Notes under the pieces: model-generated
The model's input: only the letters and a program-made list of their open reading frames with translations
Told to the model about the DNA's origin: nothing
Databases searched by the model: none
NCBI RefSeq assembly: GCF_001956985.1
Contig: NZ_CP019082.1
Location: forward strand, 2,976,001-3,040,000
Direction: 5' to 3'
Origin: Paludisphaera borealis
GTDB taxonomy: Bacteria; Planctomycetota; Planctomycetia; Isosphaerales; Isosphaeraceae
Length of the DNA: 64,000 nucleotides
Position numbers and translations under genes: made by a program
Shown: piece after piece, positions 1 through 8,110 of the stretch
How positions within the stretch are numbered: the stretch's first letter is position 1
How the letters are laid out: each line of letters starts with the position of its first letter

Positions 1-882
1 AATCGGGCGGCCGGCCTCGGCGTCGGTTCGTTCGCATTGAAGGGAGCCACCAGCCGCCTGGTCGTCGACCACTCCCGAGCCGAAGGCGGCCTGCCCAGCT
101 CTCCACTATTCGACATCGGAGTCATGGCGTTCGCCGAGGGCAAGGGCTCGGAGGCTCAGCTCGAACTTGCCGACGCAGTGGTCAGTGGCCGCATGAGCCA
201 ACAGGGCCGCAACATCCTCGTCTTCGCCAGCGCCGACGCCAGGGCCAAGGCCCGGATCGAGCGAACCACATCGGGTGAATCGGGCCAGGACGGCGTCGTT
301 GGCGTCGCGTCATCGGTCCCGGCGACGGTCGAGATCGAGATTCGCGACTCCACGCTCGAGAAGGCGGCGCAAATGAATCTCGAAGGGTCGATTCTCAACC
401 TACCTCCGTCCGACCCGGCCCGAGCCGGCGAAAGCCTTGTCTCGATCAACGTGCAAGGAAGTGTCATCCGCGACGTCGGCTTCGTCGACGGGTTTCGCGG
501 CGAGGCCCAGAACATCTGGCTCGCTCCCTCGGTGATCGACAAAAGGCCGTTCGCCAAGGGGCGCTATCGACTCTCTTTACGCAACTCCATCGTGGAGAAA
601 GCCCTCAAAACCGGCATCGGCGTCGGCAACGTCGGCGAGGATTTCGGGATCGCGCCCGACGAAGGCGAGTACGACGTCGTATTGAGTGAGAACACGATCC
701 GGAACAACGGCCAGTCCGACGTCACCATCGCCGCCTCGAACGCCCTCATCGACGCCCGACGTAACGACTGGGGCGTGCCGACGGGACTTGCGGACAGTCG
801 CCTCGTCCTACTCGGCAACGCGAAACGGTCGCAGCTCAATGCGTCGCAACCGCTCTCTCGTCGGCTGGATCAGCCCCGATGA
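1..882 (+). CDS. C-terminal part of a right-handed beta-helix-like protein (5' end outside window)
   Basis: The frame is open from base 1, so the true start lies upstream; a TTG at 37 is only an internal candidate. The visible 290 or so residues alternate short beta-strand-like stretches with Asn/Gly turns, such as INVQGSVIRD, VVLSENTIRNN and ARRNDWGVP. Asn-rich rungs and a terminal NDWG-type turn are typical of right-handed parallel beta-helix (pectate-lyase-like) repeat proteins. These are usually secreted or surface proteins and may bind or cleave polysaccharide. No catalytic residues can be assigned from the fragment. The family call is an inference from the repeat pattern. Confidence 0.55.
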   Translation, partial: NRAAGLGVGSFALKGATSRLVVDHSRAEGGLPSSPLFDIGVMAFAEGKGSEAQLELADAVVSGRMSQQGRNILVFASADARAKARIERTTSGESGQDGVVGVASSVPATVEIEIRDSTLEKAAQMNLEGSILNLPPSDPARAGESLVSINVQGSVIRDVGFVDGFRGEAQNIWLAPSVIDKRPFAKGRYRLSLRNSIVEKALKTGIGVGNVGEDFGIAPDEGEYDVVLSENTIRNNGQSDVTIAASNALIDARRNDWGVPTGLADSRLVLLGNAKRSQLNASQPLSRRLDQPR

Positions 883-1117
883 GACAGCGACCGGCGCGTT
901 TCCCGGCTCATTTCTTTGGACGTAACCCTCCACACGCCGAGGGCGACAAGCGTACGGAAACGTATAGAGCCGCGAAGATATCTCCCGAGCGCGTCAGCCG
1001 ATCCGACCGAAGCGCGCTACCCAACGCCCCCGCTCATCTGCCGGGGCCAACTCCGCGGCCCAGGTCAGGTTCAGCGTCTGATTGGGCTGCTCTGTCGGAC
1101 CGACGTCACGCTCACGA

Positions 1118-1744
1118 CTACCAGACAAAGGGAACCAGTTTCCGCACGCGGCGTGAATACTGTTCGTACTCCATCGGACACTCCTTACGGAGCGCGGCTT
1201 CCTCAAGCGGCAGTTTCTTCATTAACCGGTCGATTCCATATACAAAGATCAGCGCCCGCACTTCACCCAGCGCGATGATCATCCCCAACTGAGCCACGAG
1301 AAGCCCGAGGTAGATCGGATGCCGAACGATCGCGTAGGGGCCTCGTCGTACCAAAGCATGCGCCGGTACGATCGCGACATCGCCGCTCCAGCGTTTCCCC
1401 AGAGCGCGTCGCGCGCAGATGCCAAATCCAACGCCGGCCACGCACATCGCTGCCCCGGCCCATCGCACCGAAGCCAACGGCGGAAGCAACCGAAGACCGA
1501 GAATCGGGACGTCCGCCAAGGGCAAGCAGTAAAGCAGGTGGGGGAAGTTCGTCAGAATTCGTGATCTCAAGGAAGCGACGCGGCCGTTGCCCGCCGGCGC
1601 AATCTTCCGTCCCGATAGATGCCACACGAGATCAACTGATGCCCAACAACCGATCGTGACGAGCCAGGGAACACTGACGTCGGGAACCGCGCCAGTGGCC
1701 GCATATGCAGCCCATATGACGACGATGGCAATCCAGATTCGCAT
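1118..1744 (-). CDS. Isoprenylcysteine carboxyl methyltransferase-family membrane protein
   Basis: A 208-residue integral membrane protein with hydrophobic helices near residues 3-20, 25-40 and 70-100, and a re-entrant hydrophobic stretch near 150-170. The C-terminal half carries the signature of the ICMT/PEMT family: RRGPYAIVRHPIYLG followed by a Glu-rich EEAALRKECPMEYEQYSRRV segment, which forms the SAM-binding region in characterised relatives. Bacterial members methylate unknown small or lipid substrates at the membrane, so the substrate is not predictable. It stands alone, divergent from the VOC gene. No strong ribosome site precedes the ATG, but no better start exists. Confidence 0.8.
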   Translation of the reverse strand: MRIWIAIVVIWAAYAATGAVPDVSVPWLVTIGCWASVDLVWHLSGRKIAPAGNGRVASLRSRILTNFPHLLYCLPLADVPILGLRLLPPLASVRWAGAAMCVAGVGFGICARRALGKRWSGDVAIVPAHALVRRGPYAIVRHPIYLGLLVAQLGMIIALGEVRALIFVYGIDRLMKKLPLEEAALRKECPMEYEQYSRRVRKLVPFVW

Positions 1745-2003
1745 TTGAGCAGCCTACCGGAAATGGGGGCGCTCCTTTCGACTCGACTTCGACCACAAAA
1801 CGTACTGTAATCACGTAAGATCGGGATTGCCAGCGGCGCCGCCGGCTCGCCGGGCCGCTAGGTGCGTCGGTCCGACACATCGACGCGTTTTGGGGGGCCT
1901 TCGGCCGTGAAGTGGAAGTTAGGCTTCGTACCGCCACACTCGGATCCTGCCTGAGCAATTATCCCCCCGGCTCGTAAACGCCTACCTTTAGACGGAGTTT
2001 CTC

Positions 2004-2414
2004 ATGCGTCCTCAACCCCTGATCGCAGTACGTGACGTCGAAGCAAGCAGCCGATGGTATCAGCGTCTGCTCGGCTGCCAGAGCGCGCACGGCGGTGCGG
2101 AATACGAGCGGCTGACCGCAAACGGCGTGTTGATCCTCCAACTGCACAGGTGGGAGGTCGACCACCACCACGGCCCGATCGGTGATCCGGACGCGAAGCC
2201 CTACGGCAACGGCGTTCTCCTGTGGTTCGAGATCGACGACTTCGACGCGGCCCTCTCTCGGGCCGAATCGATGAAGGCCGAAATCGTCCTGCCGCGCCAT
2301 CGCAATCCGCCGGACGGCAACGGCGGTCCGAACCACTGGGAATGCTGGCTGCGCGACCCTGAAGGCTACACTGTGGTGATTGCGAGCCCGGACGGGTCGG
2401 CGGCTGACGCGTGA
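2004..2414 (+). CDS. VOC (glyoxalase/bleomycin-resistance) family protein
   Basis: A 136-residue protein of single-domain VOC size. The N-terminal motif PLIAVRDVEASSRWYQRLLG and the C-terminal WECWLRDPEGYTVVIASPDG are the two beta-alpha-beta-beta-beta halves of the vicinal-oxygen-chelate fold. Candidate metal ligands are the His/Glu residues in QLHRWEVDHHH and the Glu of WECWLRDPEG. A GGAG sits 7 nt before the ATG, supporting this start. Members isomerise, cleave or sequester small molecules; substrate unknown. The IS66-disrupted locus begins 25 bp downstream on the opposite strand. Confidence 0.85.
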   Translation: MRPQPLIAVRDVEASSRWYQRLLGCQSAHGGAEYERLTANGVLILQLHRWEVDHHHGPIGDPDAKPYGNGVLLWFEIDDFDAALSRAESMKAEIVLPRHRNPPDGNGGPNHWECWLRDPEGYTVVIASPDGSAADA

Positions 2415-2445
2415 AAGCGCACCGACGAAGGGCCTTTCGTCAGTT

Positions 2446-2502
2446 TTGTGAACGTGCATGAAGCTGCATCTCGCGGAGCCTGCCTCCCACCCAGGCGGGG
2501 GG
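2446..2502. repeat. 57-bp in-frame tandem duplication, first copy
   Basis: This 57-bp unit is repeated exactly in tandem. The second copy is 2503-2517 joined to 4054-4095, because the IS66 element landed inside it. 57 bp is 19 codons, so the ancestral minus-strand protein carried PPAWVGGRLREMQLHARSQ twice at its C-terminus. The copies are identical, so the duplication looks recent. Confidence 0.9.
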
Positions 2503-2509
2503 TTGTGAA

Positions 2510-2517
2510 CGTGCATG
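2510..2517. repeat. Target-site duplication, left copy (CGTGCATG)
   Basis: CGTGCATG directly abuts the left terminus of the IS and recurs exactly at 4046-4053 after the right terminus. Eight bp is the duplication length known for IS66-family elements. Confidence 0.92.
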
Positions 2518-2531
2518 GTAAGCGGTCACGG
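2518..2531 (+). repeat. IS66 left terminal inverted repeat
   Basis: GTAAGCGGTCACGG; pairs with the right end at 12 of 14 positions, with weaker similarity beyond. Confidence 0.88.
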
Positions 2532-2573
2532 CCTGGTATTGAACTTTGCCGTTGAGGGCGCTATACCGTCGTA

Positions 2574-4016
2574 ATGACGAACGCGCCGCCGATCCCCGAG
2601 GAGCTTTGGAGTAAAGTGCCGCCTGACGCGCAGGCGGCCGTCGCCGCCGTGTTTCTGGCGACACAGCGGCGGATCGACGTTCTGGAGCGGCGGATCGCCG
2701 ATCTCGAGGCGCGGCTGAACCAGAACTCGACCAACTCGTCGAAGCCGCCGTCGTCGGACCCGATCGGGGTGAAGCGGAAGCCGCCGGCGCCGCCGTCGCG
2801 ACGCAAGCGGGGCGGACAGCCCGGGCATCGCAGGGCGGTCCGGCCGCTGGTTCCGCCGGAGCAGCTCGACTCGTCGACCGACTGCAAGCCGACGTCGTGC
2901 CGGCGGTGCAAGGGGCCGCTCGACGGCGTCGATCCGGCGCCGTTGGTCCATCAGGTCGCCGAAATCCCCCGGTTCGATCCGTGGGTGGATCAGTATCGGT
3001 TGCATCGTCTGACCTGCCCCGGCTGCGGCGCGTCGACTTGCGGCACGCTCCCCGAGGGGGGCTCCGCGAGTTGTTTCGGCCCGCGGCTCCAGGCGGTGCT
3101 GGCGACCCTGGCCGGGGCCTATCGGCTGAGCAAGCGGCAGATCCGCCAGTTGGCCGGCGACTTGCTGGGGCTGTCGATCTCCACCGGCATGATCGCCAAG
3201 TTGGAGCGGCGGTCGGCCCTCGCCCTGGCCGAACCCCACCGCGAACTGGCCGCGGCGGTCCACGAGGCGGCCGTGGTCAACGTCGACGAGACCGGCTGGC
3301 GCGAGCAAGGCCGTCGGGCCTGGCTGTGGGCGGCGACGACCCCGACCGCCACGGTCTTCGCGATCGCCGCGAACCGCTCCGGCGAGGTCGCCCGAAGCCT
3401 GCTCGGCGACAGGCCGGACCGGACCGTCGGCAGCGACCGCTTCAGCGCGTACAACTGGATCGCCGCGGCGGACCGGCAACTGTGCTGGAGCCATCTCCGC
3501 CGCGATTTCCAGGCGATGATCGACCGCGGCGGGGTCGGCGCGAAGTTCGGCGGCCGGCTGCTGGGGTTGTCGAACCGGCTGTTCCGGATCCATCGCAAGG
3601 CGCGCGACGGACTGCTCGGCGGAGCGACATATCAAAAAGCGATCGGCGGTCTGGAACGGCTGGTCCACGCGACGCTGGAGGCCGGCGCGCGGTGCGCGAG
3701 CGAGCGGGCGGCCGGTACGTGCTCGGAGCTGTTGCGGCTGGAAGCCGGGCTGTGGAACTTCGCGCGGCGGCCGGGCGTCGAGCCGACCAACAACGTCTCG
3801 GAACGCGCGGTGCGTCACGCCGTGATCTGGCGACGGATCAGCGGCGGGACCGCCAGCGCTTCGGGGAGTCGGTTCGTCGAGCGGATGCTGACGGTCGTCG
3901 CCACCTGCCGACGACAAGGCCGCAACGTGCTCGACTATCTGACCTCCGCCTTCCAGGCCCATCGCGCGGCCCTCGCCGTCCCATCGCTGACCCCGCCCTC
4001 AGTCGGCTCGCGCTGA
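2574..4016 (+). CDS. IS66 family transposase (TnpC type)
   Basis: A 480-residue DDE transposase. The N-terminus has a leucine-rich coiled coil (about 30-50) followed by an NSTNSSKPPSSDP segment, the usual IS66 N-terminal region. Next comes a Cys4 zinc-finger-like pair, CRRCKGP and CPGCGAST. The catalytic triad is visible: Asp238 in NVDETGW, Asp288 in GSDRFSAYNW and Glu410 in PTNNVSERAVR. The C-terminus includes the expected arginine-rich RRISGGT segment. Length is near normal for the family (about 450-530) and the frame is undisturbed. No strong ribosome site precedes the ATG, consistent with low transposase expression. Confidence 0.95.
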   Translation: MTNAPPIPEELWSKVPPDAQAAVAAVFLATQRRIDVLERRIADLEARLNQNSTNSSKPPSSDPIGVKRKPPAPPSRRKRGGQPGHRRAVRPLVPPEQLDSSTDCKPTSCRRCKGPLDGVDPAPLVHQVAEIPRFDPWVDQYRLHRLTCPGCGASTCGTLPEGGSASCFGPRLQAVLATLAGAYRLSKRQIRQLAGDLLGLSISTGMIAKLERRSALALAEPHRELAAAVHEAAVVNVDETGWREQGRRAWLWAATTPTATVFAIAANRSGEVARSLLGDRPDRTVGSDRFSAYNWIAAADRQLCWSHLRRDFQAMIDRGGVGAKFGGRLLGLSNRLFRIHRKARDGLLGGATYQKAIGGLERLVHATLEAGARCASERAAGTCSELLRLEAGLWNFARRPGVEPTNNVSERAVRHAVIWRRISGGTASASGSRFVERMLTVVATCRRQGRNVLDYLTSAFQAHRAALAVPSLTPPSVGSR

Positions 4017-4031
4017 TTCAACAGCGCCGAC

Positions 4032-4045
4032 CCGTGAACGGTTAC
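4032..4045 (-). repeat. IS66 right terminal inverted repeat
   Basis: CCGTGAACGGTTAC on the plus strand. Read minus, its GTAA supplies the TAA that now ends the interrupted membrane-protein gene (stop at 4042-4044). Confidence 0.88.
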
Positions 4046-4461
4046 CGTGCATGAAGCTGCATCTCGCGGAGCCTGCCTCCCACCCAGGCGGGGGGTAACG
4101 CGAGCACGACGAGCGCAAGGGGGTACCAGGAGAGACCAGCGGTCGTATCCGTGTTCCACGTCGTCACGGCACCTAAAATACTCACGACCAGACCCACGAT
4201 GCCCAACGCGAGAGCGTGCGCCATGGGCCGATCGGGTGCGAGTCTGGCCGCAAGGTAGCTTCCAAGGATGGCATAGAGAGTGCGATAGATCGTCGCCAGC
4301 AGGAAAAGTCCGTCGGTCATCGGCTGGCCGTGAGCCGGAAAGACGCCGGTCGCGATCAGCGCGGCGTCTGTGCCGATGCTGAGCACGACGATCACGACGA
4401 TGCCCGTGATCACGGTGCCAAAGCTCTGGACAGGTCGTCGGGGACGGGGGGGTTCGCTCAT
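4042..4461 (-). CDS. Small membrane protein, C-terminus truncated by IS66
   Basis: A 139-residue protein of unknown function with four hydrophobic helices (about residues 16-37, 50-72, 82-103 and 110-125). A proline/arginine-rich cytoplasmic start (MSEPPRPRRP) precedes the first helix. The final codons lie at the IS66 junction: the terminal repeat provides the stop directly after LHAR. Without the insertion the protein would run 22 residues longer through a second copy of the 19-residue C-terminal unit. All helices survive, so the product may still fold. No family could be named. Confidence 0.7.
   Translation of the reverse strand: MSEPPRPRRPVQSFGTVITGIVVIVVLSIGTDAALIATGVFPAHGQPMTDGLFLLATIYRTLYAILGSYLAARLAPDRPMAHALALGIVGLVVSILGAVTTWNTDTTAGLSWYPLALVVLALPPAWVGGRLREMQLHAR
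4046..4053. repeat. Target-site duplication, right copy (CGTGCATG)
   Basis: Exact match to 2510-2517, immediately outside the right IS end. Confidence 0.92.
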
Positions 4462-4892
4462 GCTCGCCTCAGAAACGGGTGGCTCAAGACGGGCTTCAGG
4501 GTGGTGAGATGCTCGATACGAATCGGGGCCGGGGACCCCGGCTGCAATCCGGACTTGTGACGGCCGAAGAGTCGTCGATGCTGGCGGACGAAAAACAGTG
4601 ACGTAGCGCTTTTAGGATGTCCGGCCGCCCTCGGACCAGTCCGACCCCGACGGAATCAGGTCGTATATTCATGATGGGACAGTATGCGGTTCGCCCCGGC
4701 TCTTTTTCAATTCGAGCGTGACGCGATCGAGGTTTCCACCTCCGATGCCGGCCGCAGTTGGGGGCGTAAGCGATGCGACGGCGAAAAGAGCGCGATCGAA
4801 GCCAATCAGCCGGCGGCGCGGGCGCGGATCGAGACGGCCGACGAACGAGGACGAGGCGAGGACGATCGGGGTCGAAAACTGCGTGGTTTCCG

Positions 4893-4942
4893 CGCGATCG
4901 AAGCCAATTCATGCCCCCCTCGCAAACACTTGCCAATACAGG
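4893..4942 (+). repeat. 50-bp composite repeat, copy 1
   Basis: CGCGATCGAAGCCAATTC, then 19 non-conserved bases, then TTGCCAATACAGG (4930-4942). The same two blocks at the same spacing recur at 5202-5251. Confidence 0.65.
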
Positions 4943-5201
4943 CTTTCAGAACGGTCGAACGGCGTATTCAGCCCGTCGAACAAAGCCAGTCCGAGCGAGA
5001 CGCGGAGCTTCCCGTCGGGCGGTTGGAGCGACCAGCGGACCAGGGTGCCCCTGCGGGAACGCAGAATGCCGGACATGGGAAATCCCGCGCGAATAAACCC
5101 AATTCACGCCGGGCTCCGGGCGGTGCGGGGACGGGCCGCGGTCGGAGTCGGCCCGAGGGTGCTCCGAGCCCGCCGCAACGTGCGAAGGAGCCCGTTTTCG
5201 G

Positions 5202-5251
5202 CGCGATCGAAGCCAATCCAGAAAAAGATCACACCAAATTGCAAATACAGG
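5202..5251 (+). repeat. 50-bp composite repeat, copy 2
   Basis: CGCGATCGAAGCCAATCC, then 19 non-conserved bases, then TTGCAAATACAGG (5239-5251). The two end blocks match copy 1 with one difference each while the middle differs, implying selection on, or exchange of, the two blocks. Confidence 0.65.
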
Positions 5252-5582
5252 ACTTGCGTCTTAGAATCGACTGTTTTTCGGTTGTAAACGAAGCCAATTC
5301 GGGACCGGCTTTGGGGCGACCGCTCGGGTCGATCACGTGGGAGTTAGGATGGGTCGAGAGCGGCGAACCGCACCGGATTTCCGGTACCCGAGCGCGGGGG
5401 ACGGAGGGTGATTCCAGCGCGAACGAAGCCAAACGCGCCGGCGGCGGTGGGGGTCGGGTCGCGCGGGTTGGTTGCGGTTGCGGCTTCGGCTCGGTTCCAC
5501 GGCTCTCGCCAGTCGATGGGGGAGCGTGTATAACACAATGCTTAACCCTGAGCGTTTTCTCATCGTGAGGCTTTCCTTGAAG

Positions 5583-6986
5583 ATGCCGTCTCCCCCTTCC
5601 AGCCCGGTGGGCGCCGCGTCCGTTCGCAAGAGCTTCCTGCCGACGATCGGCGGTCCGTACTTCGCGCTGGCCGTCTTGTTCGGCATGAACCTGCTGAACT
5701 ACATCGACCGATACTCGTTCTTCGCGGTCGGGACGCAGATCAAGGAAGACTTCAAGATCGACGACTTCTGGTACAGCGTACTGGGGGTCTCGTTCATGAT
5801 CGTCTACACGATGGTCTCGCCGGTGATCGGCTGGATGGGGGATCGTTACAACCGTCGGATGCTGCTGGCCGGCGGCGTCGGCCTCTGGAGCCTGGCGACG
5901 GTCGGCACCGCGTTTTCGCTCGACTTCAACCATATGTTCTTCTGGCGGGCCCTGTTAGGAGTCGGAGAGGCGAGCTACGGCGTGATCGCCCCGACGCTGA
6001 TCGCCGACCTGTTCCCGGTCAGCAAGCGGGGCCGGGCTATGGGGATCTACTACCTGGCGCTGCCGCTGGGCGGGGCGCTGGGGTACGGGCTGGGGAGCTG
6101 GATCGGCGAGGAGCTGGGCTGGCAGAAGGCGTTCATGATCGTCGGCTTCCCCGGCCTGATCGCGGCGTTTCTCGCCCTGGTGATCCACGACCCTGGTCGG
6201 GGGACGACCGAAGGGGGCCATGAGACCGAGAAGAGCGAGCGCCCGGGCCTGGCCGAATACCTCAACCTGTTCAAGATCCCGACCTACGTGTTCAACACCG
6301 CCGGGATGGCGGCGATCACATTCGCGACCGGTGCCTACGCGGTCCACGGCGCGAACTTCTACCAAATCGTCCGGGGCATGACGATGAAGGAGGCCGGCAT
6401 GTCGATCGGCGGGCTCACCGCGCTGGCGGGGCTGCTGGGGATCGCCCTGGGGACCTTCCTGGCCGACTTCTCCCTGCGGTTCACCAAACGGGCCTATCTG
6501 CTGCTGGCGACCATCGTGACCACGGCCGCCGTTCCCCTGGGTCTGATGGCCGTCCTCGAAGCCGATCGGGCCGTCTCGCTGTCGCTGCTGTTCGGGGCGA
6601 TGATCCTGCTGTCGATGGTCCTGGGCCCCTGCAACACGGTCATCGCCAACGTGGTCCCGGCCAACAAGCGGGCGTCGGGATTCGCCCTCTACATCTTCCT
6701 GATCCACGTGTTCGGCGACATCAGCTCGCCCCTGATCCTCGGCTGGATCTCGACCTTCTTCGGCAAGCCCAGCGTCGCCGGCTCGTGGGTCGGCAAGTTC
6801 TTCGCCTCGATCGGCGCCGCGCCGATCGGCGATGAGAACCTGACCGTCGCCATGCTCGTGGTCGCGCCGGTGCTGGCCCTGGGAGCCGTCTTCTTCCTGC
6901 TGGGCTCGCGATACCTGCCGCGTGACCAAGAGCAGGTGCTGCAAGCCGGCGGCGCCGGGGTCGGAGAGCCCGTCTTCCACCACTGA
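5583..6986 (+). CDS. Spinster-type major facilitator superfamily transporter
   Basis: A 467-residue inner-membrane transporter with about 12 hydrophobic helices. The first helix ends NLLNYIDRYSFFAVG, the family motif N-Y-x-D-R. The loop 2-3 motif appears as GWMGDRYNRRMLLAGG and the following helices carry GVGEASYGVIAPTLIADLFP, both characteristic of spinster-like MFS proteins. Characterised relatives move lysolipids or sugar/organic anions by proton coupling; the substrate here is unknown. ATG 5583 was preferred over upstream TTG/ATG codons because similarity to the family begins shortly after it. It converges with the DUF155 gene, 8 bp beyond its stop. Confidence 0.88.
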   Translation: MPSPPSSPVGAASVRKSFLPTIGGPYFALAVLFGMNLLNYIDRYSFFAVGTQIKEDFKIDDFWYSVLGVSFMIVYTMVSPVIGWMGDRYNRRMLLAGGVGLWSLATVGTAFSLDFNHMFFWRALLGVGEASYGVIAPTLIADLFPVSKRGRAMGIYYLALPLGGALGYGLGSWIGEELGWQKAFMIVGFPGLIAAFLALVIHDPGRGTTEGGHETEKSERPGLAEYLNLFKIPTYVFNTAGMAAITFATGAYAVHGANFYQIVRGMTMKEAGMSIGGLTALAGLLGIALGTFLADFSLRFTKRAYLLLATIVTTAAVPLGLMAVLEADRAVSLSLLFGAMILLSMVLGPCNTVIANVVPANKRASGFALYIFLIHVFGDISSPLILGWISTFFGKPSVAGSWVGKFFASIGAAPIGDENLTVAMLVVAPVLALGAVFFLLGSRYLPRDQEQVLQAGGAGVGEPVFHH

Positions 6987-6994
6987 TCGGATAA

Positions 6995-8110
6995 TCAGTG
7001 CTTCAAGAGGGCCAACAGGATCTCGACGGTGATCAGCAGGACCACGGTGATTTCGAGGGCCTCCATGCGGTGGCCGCCGGCCTGCTGGATGAGGAGGTCG
7101 TAGACGTCGCCGACGGTTTCGAGTTTGCGGCGGATCGACTGCTGCCAGCCGCGGAGGTGGAACCGGCCCGAGGCGAGTTCGAAGACACGGGACAGGTAGT
7201 GGTCGCCGATCAGCTTGAGGGCGTTGTCGACCCGCTCGAAGAGGCCGGCGGCCTCGATCTCCAGCTCCCGGACCTGGCGGACGGCCACACCGTGGGTGTT
7301 CCAGCCCCGGACGAGCGACCGCCGGCGGTCGGGCCGGATCAGCCGGTACGCGGCTTCGAGGCGGTCGTCGAGCCGGTCGTCGATGTGGCGATACTCCAGG
7401 AGCTGAACATTGGCGAAATCAATAACTTCCAATGTGTCAGCGCAATCGACGTCGGCGACGAATCCGGCGGCCCAGTCGAGCACCACGAGGTCGCTCGGCG
7501 TATACCGAAGCGACAGCCGGGTGGCCTCGGCGACCTCGGTCTCGCTCAGCGGCTCGGTCTCCAGCCGGACGAGGCCGGCGATCCAGTCGGCGTGATCCTC
7601 CAGCCATCGAGGCCGGCGTTCGGGGAGGTGGAACACGATGTATTCTTCGGTCATCGGGCTGAACGAGAAGTCGAAAACGGCGGATTTCAGCCGCTCGATC
7701 CAGGGTTCGAGGAGGCGATACGCGGCCTCGTTCAGCGGGGCCATGTCCGACAGCCGGCCCGCCAGGTCCGAGAGCGCCTCGGGCGAGGCGGCCAGGGGGA
7801 ACTCGATCGCCAGCGAGACGGCGCCGAAATCGAACAGCGTCAGCTCGGCCCGGGGGACGCCGGTCATGACGACCTCGCCGGGCAGCCGAAGGCCGCCGGG
7901 ATCGATGGGCAGGCGCACCGGAGCGGGTCGATAGCCGATCGATTCGGGGGTCCGCTTGCGGCGCGGCAACCGCCCGAGTTCGCCCTGAATCAGCTCTCGG
8001 GCCGCGTCGAGGTTGATCTCGTCGCCGACGTCGAACGCGAAGGCCAGATGCACCACGACAGGCAGAATTCCACCCGGCCGCTCGGGATCGATCGTTTGGG
8101 GAGCCGTCAC
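6995..8110 (-). CDS. DUF155 (RMD1/YagE-like) family protein
   Basis: A 371-residue protein whose C-terminus matches the DUF155 signature: a helical coiled region (VRELEIEAAGLFERVDNALKLIGDHYLSRVFELA), then RKLETVGDVYDLL, and a terminal hydrophobic helix preceded by RMEALEITVVLLITVEIL. Yeast relatives Rmd1 and Rmd8 act in meiosis and at mitochondrial membranes; bacterial function is unknown. The last 20 residues probably anchor it in the membrane. Its start overlaps the stop of the upstream kinase by 4 bp (ATGA), so the two are almost certainly cotranslated, which suggests the protein is a kinase partner or target. Confidence 0.85.
   Translation of the reverse strand: MTAPQTIDPERPGGILPVVVHLAFAFDVGDEINLDAARELIQGELGRLPRRKRTPESIGYRPAPVRLPIDPGGLRLPGEVVMTGVPRAELTLFDFGAVSLAIEFPLAASPEALSDLAGRLSDMAPLNEAAYRLLEPWIERLKSAVFDFSFSPMTEEYIVFHLPERRPRWLEDHADWIAGLVRLETEPLSETEVAEATRLSLRYTPSDLVVLDWAAGFVADVDCADTLEVIDFANVQLLEYRHIDDRLDDRLEAAYRLIRPDRRRSLVRGWNTHGVAVRQVRELEIEAAGLFERVDNALKLIGDHYLSRVFELASGRFHLRGWQQSIRRKLETVGDVYDLLIQQAGGHRMEALEITVVLLITVEILLALLKH

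Larger units (their letters stand above)
2440..2517 (-). pseudogene. Severed 3' end of the membrane-protein gene split by IS66
   Basis: Reading minus from 2517, the frame HARSQ-PPAWVGGRLREMQLHARSQ-N ends at a TGA (2440-2442). It joins in frame to the gene at 4042-4461 once the IS element and one 8-bp target copy are removed. These 25 codons are the original C-terminus, now cut off from their promoter and start by the insertion. Confidence 0.85.
2518..4045 (+). mobile_element. IS66-family insertion sequence, complete, single-ORF type
   Basis: A 1528-bp element bounded by terminal inverted repeats that begin GTAA, as IS66 elements do. The left end GTAAGCGGTCACGG (2518-2531) matches the reverse complement of the right end, GTAACCGTTCACGG (4032-4045), at 12 of 14 positions. 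An exact 8-bp target duplication flanks it. Only the DDE transposase is present; the small tnpA and tnpB genes of classical IS66 are absent, as in the ISBst12 subgroup. Both ends, the duplication and the transposase frame look intact, so it is probably still functional. Confidence 0.92.
4791..5435 (+). repeat. Irregular array of a CGCGATCGAAGCCAATTC repeat, six copies
   Basis: Copies begin at 4791, 4893, 5088 (degenerate: CGCGAATAAACCCAATTC), 5202, 5283 (TGTAAACGAAGCCAATTC) and 5418 (CGCGAACGAAGCCAAACG). The core CGAAGCCAA is in five of six. All share one orientation, with start-to-start spacing of 102, 195, 114, 81 and 135 bp. The intervening DNA is mostly unrelated. Spurious peptides made of such words (ARSKPI, IEAN, DRSQ) are familiar from Isosphaeraceae annotations, suggesting a genome-wide family; that is recollection, not tested here. 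Confidence 0.75.
4462..5582. other. Gene-free region upstream of the MFS transporter
   Basis: No frame here has protein-like composition. The longest open frame (4684-5568, plus) is Arg/Ala/Glu-rich and is kept open by base composition and repeated GAAGCCAAT words. The recognisable content is the short repeat array at 4791-5435. The promoter of the MFS gene should lie in its last 150 bp, but no clear -35/-10 pair is visible. Confidence 0.6.

Noticed and set aside
4791-5435. CRISPR array
   Set aside because: Repeat units are short and degenerate and spaced irregularly (81-195 bp); no cas genes nearby.
4684-5568. Plus-strand frame of 294 codons in the repeat region
   Set aside because: Arg/Glu/Ala-rich and driven by repeated words; no protein-like segments or ribosome site.
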